10,814 nt of DNA from the NCBI GenBank assembly GCA_903882335.1, contig CAIRWP010000293.1, positions 1 to 10,814 on the forward strand. The letters run 5' to 3'. A program made the position numbers and the translations under genes. Positions 7,798 to 10,814 of the stretch are shown piece after piece (positions within the stretch are counted from its first letter, which is position 1; every line of letters starts with the position of its first letter). Under the pieces are notes generated by a model, which was not told the DNA's origin, searched no databases, and saw nothing but the letters and a program-made list of their open reading frames with translations. Origin of the DNA: an uncultured Opitutia bacterium (lineage in GTDB: Bacteria; Verrucomicrobiota; Verrucomicrobiia; Opitutales; UBA953).

Positions 7798-7820
7798 AAC
7801 TTCCCGGCGTCCGGGTTGTT
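7798..7820. promoter_or_regulatory. dyad in the divergent promoter region, candidate operator
   Basis: AAC-TT-CCCGG-CGT-CCGGG-TT-GTT has eight paired bases per arm around a 3-base centre, the only mismatches being the TT pair on each side. It sits in the 100-bp gap between the divergent esterase and pentad-repeat genes, 11 bp before the latter's ATG. A TTGCAA (7794-7799) overlaps its left end, and a TATCAT (7822-7827) follows its right end, though 22 bp apart, too far for an ideal sigma70 promoter. The arrangement would suit a regulator binding site controlling one or both directions; a short hairpin is the alternative. Confidence 0.4.
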
Positions 7821-7831
7821 CTATCATCACT

Positions 7832-8506
7832 ATGAAGCACCCCGCCGCCTTCGTCTGTCTGCTCGTCTCCGCCCTCGCCGTCGCCGCCGACCAGCCCGCG
7901 GGCCCGCGTCCGGAGCGGGAACCGGAACCGCGCGGCGAACGTCGCCCCGAGGGTCAGCCCCAAGGCAATCAGCCGATCGTGATCCCGCTGCCCCGCGGTT
8001 TGCCGCCCGGCGCCTACATGCTCGTCCCGCTCCCGTCGCAATCCGGCCAGCCGCAGCCCGGTCGGGCCCAGGGGCAGGAGCGTCCTAATCTCGAGCGTCC
8101 TAATCTCGAGCGCCCCAACATCGAGCGCCCCAATGTCGTCCGACCCAATGCCGACCGGCCGGAGCTCGAACGTCCGAACGGCGACCGACCCTCGGCCCAG
8201 TCGCGGGAAGGGCAGGGCGCCGCCGTCCGTCCCGCCGCGATGCTGACCCCCGACGAGCAGGCCAAGCTCCGCGCCGCCATGGAGAAGGCCGGGCAGGAGG
8301 CTGCCGTGAAGGAGGCGCGTGAGGTCGCCCAGAAGGCGCAGAAGGCCCTCGAGGAAGCCCGTCTCAACGAACGCAAGGCCGCCGAGGCCGCCGCGCTCAA
8401 GGCCGACCCCTCCCTGGAGCCGGTGTTCGACAAGCTTCGTAAGGGGCAGTCGAACCAGACCCCGAATCGTCGCGGCAACGAGCGCGGCGAACAGCCGGCC
8501 CGCTAA
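7832..8506 (+). CDS. secreted helical protein with eight RPN-type pentad repeats
   Basis: The 224-residue product has a signal peptide (MKHPAAFVCLLVSALAVAAD) and is otherwise low-complexity and charged. Residues 21-82 are rich in Pro, Arg, Glu, Gln and Gly. Residues 83-122 are eight pentads: ERPNL twice, ERPNI, ERPNV, VRPNA, DRPEL, ERPNG, DRPSA. Residues 138-204 (LTPDEQAKLRAAMEKAG to PSLEPVFDKLRKG) form a long Ala/Lys/Glu helix. That pattern, ending in 'LKADPSLxPVxxKL', resembles helical periplasmic proteins of the Spy/LTXXQ type common in Verrucomicrobiota, but no firm family call is possible. The C-terminus is Asn/Arg/Gly-rich. ATG at 7832 is chosen because the signal peptide starts there; an upstream in-frame ATG (7730) adds non-signal sequence. 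It is the first gene of the exported-protein series, 14 bp before the SGNH hydrolase. It may be a periplasmic chaperone, cell-wall spacer or surface protein; function unknown. Confidence 0.75.
   Translation: MKHPAAFVCLLVSALAVAADQPAGPRPEREPEPRGERRPEGQPQGNQPIVIPLPRGLPPGAYMLVPLPSQSGQPQPGRAQGQERPNLERPNLERPNIERPNVVRPNADRPELERPNGDRPSAQSREGQGAAVRPAAMLTPDEQAKLRAAMEKAGQEAAVKEAREVAQKAQKALEEARLNERKAAEAAALKADPSLEPVFDKLRKGQSNQTPNRRGNERGEQPAR
8078..8197 (+). repeat. 15-bp in-frame tandem repeats encoding RPN pentads
   Basis: Eight in-frame 15-bp units encode the pentads of the 7832-8506 protein. The first two units, GAGCGTCCTAATCTC, are identical; later units diverge at synonymous and non-synonymous sites (for example GAGCGCCCCAACATC). 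The identical pair implies recent slippage or duplication, and copy number may vary between strains. Confidence 0.85.
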
Positions 8507-8520
8507 GCTCCGGTCCGCGG

Positions 8521-9294
8521 ATGCGCCGTCGCTGGTTTCTTTGGCTCGCGCTCGTCGGCGCGCTGGTCACGTCCGCCGCCGAGGCGCCGAAGCGTATCCT
8601 GTTCATCGGGAACAGCTACACCGGCGTGAACCAGCTGCCCGCCGTCTTCGGCGAGATCCTGAAGTCTGCCGGGGCTGGCGCGCCTGTCATCCGCGCCTGC
8701 ACGCCCGGCGGCCAGACCTTGCTCCAGCACTGCACCGTCCAACCCAAGTCCCTCGCCGCGATCGACGAAGGGGCGTGGGACGTGGTCGTGCTGCAGGGGC
8801 AGAGCCAGGAGGCCGCCGTCGCCGAGGTGAACGAACGCGTGCGCGCCGACTTCCTCGCGGGAGCCCAGCAACTCTGCGCCCGGGTCCGCGCCAAGAGCCC
8901 GCAGGCGCGCATCTATTTCTACGAAACCTGGGCCCGGCACCCCGACTTCTGGAAGGCCAAGGACTTCAACCCGGGCGTCGGCCAGGACCCGCAGGAGATG
9001 CAGGCCCGGCTCCGCAAATGGTACGCGGAGGCCGCGAAACTCTGCCAGGCCACCGCCGTCGTTCCGGCCGGGGATGTCTGGGAACTGAATGATCGTGAGC
9101 CGACGCCCTTGCGTCTGCATCAGAAGGACAACTCCCATCCGGAGTTCGTCGGCACCTACCTCAATGCTCTGGTCTTCTACCGGGTGATCTACCAGCCGAA
9201 GGACCTGAACGTCGCGTATCGCGGCAAGGCCACCGCCGCCGAGGCCGCCCGCTTGCAAGGCCTCGCCGCGCGCGTCCCGCTCCTGCCGCGATGA
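8521..9294 (+). CDS. secreted SGNH-type hydrolase, DUF4886-like
   Basis: The 257-residue product has a signal peptide (MRRRWFLWLALVGALVTSAAEA). The mature part begins with the nucleophile block RILFIGNSYTGVNQLP, S32 taking the place of the Ser in GDS(L). Block II glycine lies in TPGGQTL (61-67), block III is VVLQGQSQE (89-97) with Gln where Asn is usual, and block V is KDNSHPEFVGTYL (202-214) with D203 and H206 as the Asp-x-x-His pair. The 'GNSYT', 'LQxQS' and 'HPxxxGTYL' pattern fits the DUF4886-like branch of SGNH hydrolases. Such enzymes remove ester groups, often acetyl, from carbohydrates; substrate unknown. It starts 14 bp after the pentad-repeat gene and overlaps the following lipoprotein gene by four bases (ATGA), indicating one transcript and translational coupling. 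Confidence 0.88.
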   Translation: MRRRWFLWLALVGALVTSAAEAPKRILFIGNSYTGVNQLPAVFGEILKSAGAGAPVIRACTPGGQTLLQHCTVQPKSLAAIDEGAWDVVVLQGQSQEAAVAEVNERVRADFLAGAQQLCARVRAKSPQARIYFYETWARHPDFWKAKDFNPGVGQDPQEMQARLRKWYAEAAKLCQATAVVPAGDVWELNDREPTPLRLHQKDNSHPEFVGTYLNALVFYRVIYQPKDLNVAYRGKATAAEAARLQGLAARVPLLPR

Positions 9295-10070
9295 GGTCGG
9301 CGGCGCTCCTCCTGCTCGCCGCGCTGGTCGCCGGCTGCGCCCCGGTGCCGGCGCCGACCGGTTTCACCGAGTTGCGTCGCCTGCCCGCGGCGGAGGCCAA
9401 CCAAGGCGTCGCCATCGACGCCGACCATTACTACGCGATTGCCGACGCGGCCCTTGGCAAGTATCGCAAGTCCGACGGCACCCGCGTCGCGCGCTGGAAC
9501 GCTCCCGCCGGCGCGGGGATCCGCCACCTCAACGCCGGGGTGGTCGTGGACGGGCGACTCTACTGCGCGCATTCCAATTTCCCGCTCAAGCCCGATGAAA
9601 GCTCGGTCGAGATCTTCGATGTCGCCACGCTCACGCCCGTCGGCCGGCACGTTTTCGTCGCGCCGCCGGGTTCGCTGACCTGGGCGATCCCGTATGAAGG
9701 CGGCTGGCTGGCGTGCTTCGCGCATTATGCCGTCACCAGCCAGGTCGCCCGCAGCCGACTGGTCGCCTATGGCCGCGACTGGACCCCGCGGGGCGAGTGG
9801 ACGTTCGCGCCCGAGGTCTTGGCCAAGTTCGGGCGGATGAGCTGCTCGGGGGGCGGTCTCGGCCCCGACGGGCGGGTCGGCGTCACCGGGCACGACGCCC
9901 GTGAACTCTACGTCCTCGAGCTGCCGTCCGGTGGCGGCGTCGCGCGCTTGGCCGGGGTCCGTCCGTTCCCCGGGGAAGGGCAGGCTTTCGCGTGGGATCC
10001 CTCCCGGCCGGGGGAACTGGCCGCGATCAGCCGCAAGGCCCGGGCCATCCTCGTCGTCCGTTACGAATAG
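9291..10070 (+). CDS. lipoprotein, predicted beta-propeller
   Basis: The 259-residue product has a lipoprotein signal (MRSAALLLLAALVAGC): lipobox VAGC with C16 as the lipidated cysteine, so it is anchored in a membrane facing the periplasm or surface. The mature part is built of short beta-rich units: NQGVAIDADHYYAIAD (38-53), LNAGVVVDGRLYCAHSN (79-95), VEIFDVATLTPVG (105-117), GSLTWAIPYEGGWLACFAHY (126-145), MSCSGGGLGPDGRVGVTGHD (182-201), ELYVLELPSGG (203-213) and GQAFAWDPSRPGELAAISR (228-246). The recurring 'variable - x - D - G - turn' strands suggest a propeller like quinoprotein/NHL/YncE proteins. No catalytic motif is seen. It overlaps the SGNH hydrolase stop by ATGA, so the two are translated together, which suggests related roles such as substrate binding. 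Function unknown. Confidence 0.75.
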   Translation: MRSAALLLLAALVAGCAPVPAPTGFTELRRLPAAEANQGVAIDADHYYAIADAALGKYRKSDGTRVARWNAPAGAGIRHLNAGVVVDGRLYCAHSNFPLKPDESSVEIFDVATLTPVGRHVFVAPPGSLTWAIPYEGGWLACFAHYAVTSQVARSRLVAYGRDWTPRGEWTFAPEVLAKFGRMSCSGGGLGPDGRVGVTGHDARELYVLELPSGGGVARLAGVRPFPGEGQAFAWDPSRPGELAAISRKARAILVVRYE

Positions 10071-10090
10071 CGGTTTACGGATTGCGGAAC
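10070..10090 (+). repeat. possible three-unit degenerate GCGG heptamer array
   Basis: Starting on the last base of the lipoprotein stop codon, the sequence reads GCGGTTT ACGGATT GCGGAAC. All three units share CGG at positions 2-4. It resembles the GCGGTTA heptamers at 2118-2219, and is intergenic like them, but three imperfect copies could be chance in GC-rich DNA and no inverted partner is seen nearby. Confidence 0.3.
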
Positions 10091-10118
10091 CAAGGGGGGT
10101 GGCCTTTGTCTCCTAGGC

Positions 10119-10814
10119 ATGCTGCGCTTACCCCCGCTCCTGCTCCTCCTCACGTCGCTGGTCCAGGCCGCCGACCTCAAGCTTTCGACCGTCTTCTCGG
10201 ACCATGCCGTGCTCCAGGCCGGTGAGGCCAACGTCTACGGCAAGGCCAAGCCTGGCGCCGCCGTCGAGGTCGTCTACGGCTCCGCCAAGGCCACCGCCAC
10301 CGCCGGTGCCGACGGCGTCTTCAAGACGACCCTGACCGGCCTCCAGGCCACGGAGGAAGGCAAGGACCTGGTGGTCAAGTCCGGCGCCGAGTCCCACGTC
10401 GCCAAGGACGTCATCGTCGGCGAGGTCTGGGTCGGCTCCGGTCAATCCAACATGGAATGGGTCGTGCGCAACACGAGCAGCGCCGCCGCCGCGCGCGCTC
10501 GTCCGGTCGACAACGGCATCCGCGTCTTCACCGTCGCCCGCACGCCGAAGGCGAACCCCGCCGAGGACGTGCAGGGTTCCTGGAAGGTCGCCGGTCCGAC
10601 CACCGTGGACGGCTTCACCGCCGCCGGTTACTACTTCGCGGTCGCCGTGCGCGCCGAGCTCAAGCAGCCCGTCGGCATCATCCACACCTCGATCGGCGGC
10701 ACCCGCGCCGAAGCCTGGGGCCCGCGCGGCATGTACGATGCCCAGCCGGAAGCCAAGGGTTGGCAGGAGAAGGAAGACAAAGGTGTCGCCGACCGCGTCG
10801 CCAAGGCCAAGACC
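10119..10814 (+). CDS. sialate O-acetylesterase (SASA family), N-terminal part
   Basis: The open frame runs from ATG 10119 to the window edge, 232 codons with no stop, so the C-terminal half or more is missing. It starts with a signal peptide (MLRLPPLLLLLTSLVQAADL), placing the enzyme in the periplasm or outside. Residues 20-97 form a beta domain (LSTVFSDHAVLQ, then AAVEVVYGSAKATATAGADG). The catalytic block is GEVWVGSGQSNMEW (101-114), with S110 as nucleophile. AAGYYFAVAVRAELKQPVGIIHT (168-190), followed by SIGGTRAEAW (191-200), is the usual core of bacterial sialate O-acetylesterases of about 450-650 residues. Catalytic Asp/His lies beyond the edge. These enzymes remove O-acetyl groups from sialic acids or other acetylated sugars, and the exact sugar is not readable here. 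It lies 48 bp after the lipoprotein gene on the same strand and may belong to that operon. Confidence 0.92.
   Translation, partial: MLRLPPLLLLLTSLVQAADLKLSTVFSDHAVLQAGEANVYGKAKPGAAVEVVYGSAKATATAGADGVFKTTLTGLQATEEGKDLVVKSGAESHVAKDVIVGEVWVGSGQSNMEWVVRNTSSAAAARARPVDNGIRVFTVARTPKANPAEDVQGSWKVAGPTTVDGFTAAGYYFAVAVRAELKQPVGIIHTSIGGTRAEAWGPRGMYDAQPEAKGWQEKEDKGVADRVAKAKT

Noticed and set aside
7732..7830. ATG at 7830 as esterase start
   Set aside because: It would put 33 polar, Pro/Arg-rich residues before an obvious signal peptide and overlap the divergent regulatory gap.
8078..8197. Regular repeats considered as a CRISPR-like array
   Set aside because: The 15-bp units are directly adjacent without spacers and stay in frame as RPN pentads of a signal-peptide protein.
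10128..10685. 185-codon minus-strand frame at the right edge
   Set aside because: It is antisense to the sialate O-acetylesterase, whose GSGQSNMEW block is unambiguous.

Overview
This GC-rich window looks like chromosomal DNA of a free-living, polysaccharide-degrading bacterium of the Verrucomicrobiota, most likely an Opitutales/Opitutaceae relative. That placement is inferred from protein style: a secreted LamG-like protein, a planctomycete/verrucomicrobial-type large esterase, a DUF4886-like SGNH hydrolase, a SASA-type sialate O-acetylesterase, and an Ala/Lys/Arg-rich secreted helical protein. No rRNA or other phylogenetic marker is present.

Layout. (1) 2-262 (+) is the C-terminal tail of an unrecognised protein. 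It converges on a minus-strand transporter operon: a LeuT-like sodium:amino-acid symporter (443-2041) followed 18 bp downstream by a 51-residue single-helix protein (269-424) of the MetS small-subunit type. (2) A divergent 246-bp intergenic region separates the transporter from rhlE (2288-3622, +), a complete RhlE-type DEAD-box RNA helicase. (3) After rhlE come a 201-bp composite inverted-repeat element (3633-3833) and a secreted jelly-roll protein gene (3891-4679, +). (4) A 34-nt palindrome (4697-4730) lies between that gene and a convergent minus-strand pair: a TIM-barrel sugar isomerase/epimerase-like protein (4729-5601) and, upstream of it, a secreted two-part alpha/beta hydrolase (5656-7731). 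(5) Divergent from the hydrolase is a tight plus-strand series of exported proteins: a RPN-pentad-repeat helical protein (7832-8506), an SGNH hydrolase (8521-9294), a lipoprotein predicted to form a beta-propeller (9291-10070) and a sialate O-acetylesterase cut off by the window end (10119-10814).

Functionally, most of the right half encodes exported proteins, including three different ester-hydrolase folds plus a cytoplasmic sugar isomerase-like enzyme. This fits removal of ester groups from plant, algal or host glycans followed by sugar catabolism, but no substrate can be read from the sequence.

The most unusual DNA is non-coding. Both intergenic regions flanking rhlE carry a pair of short tandem-repeat arrays in inverted orientation and in register: GCGGTTA-type heptamers before the gene, and AGGGCT-type hexamers plus RGAGYRC heptamers after it. 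The hexamer arms have regularly spaced GGG tracts, a G-quadruplex pattern, on opposite strands. This is the best candidate here for an undescribed repeat family. I see no CRISPR, transposase, tRNA, rRNA or phage genes.
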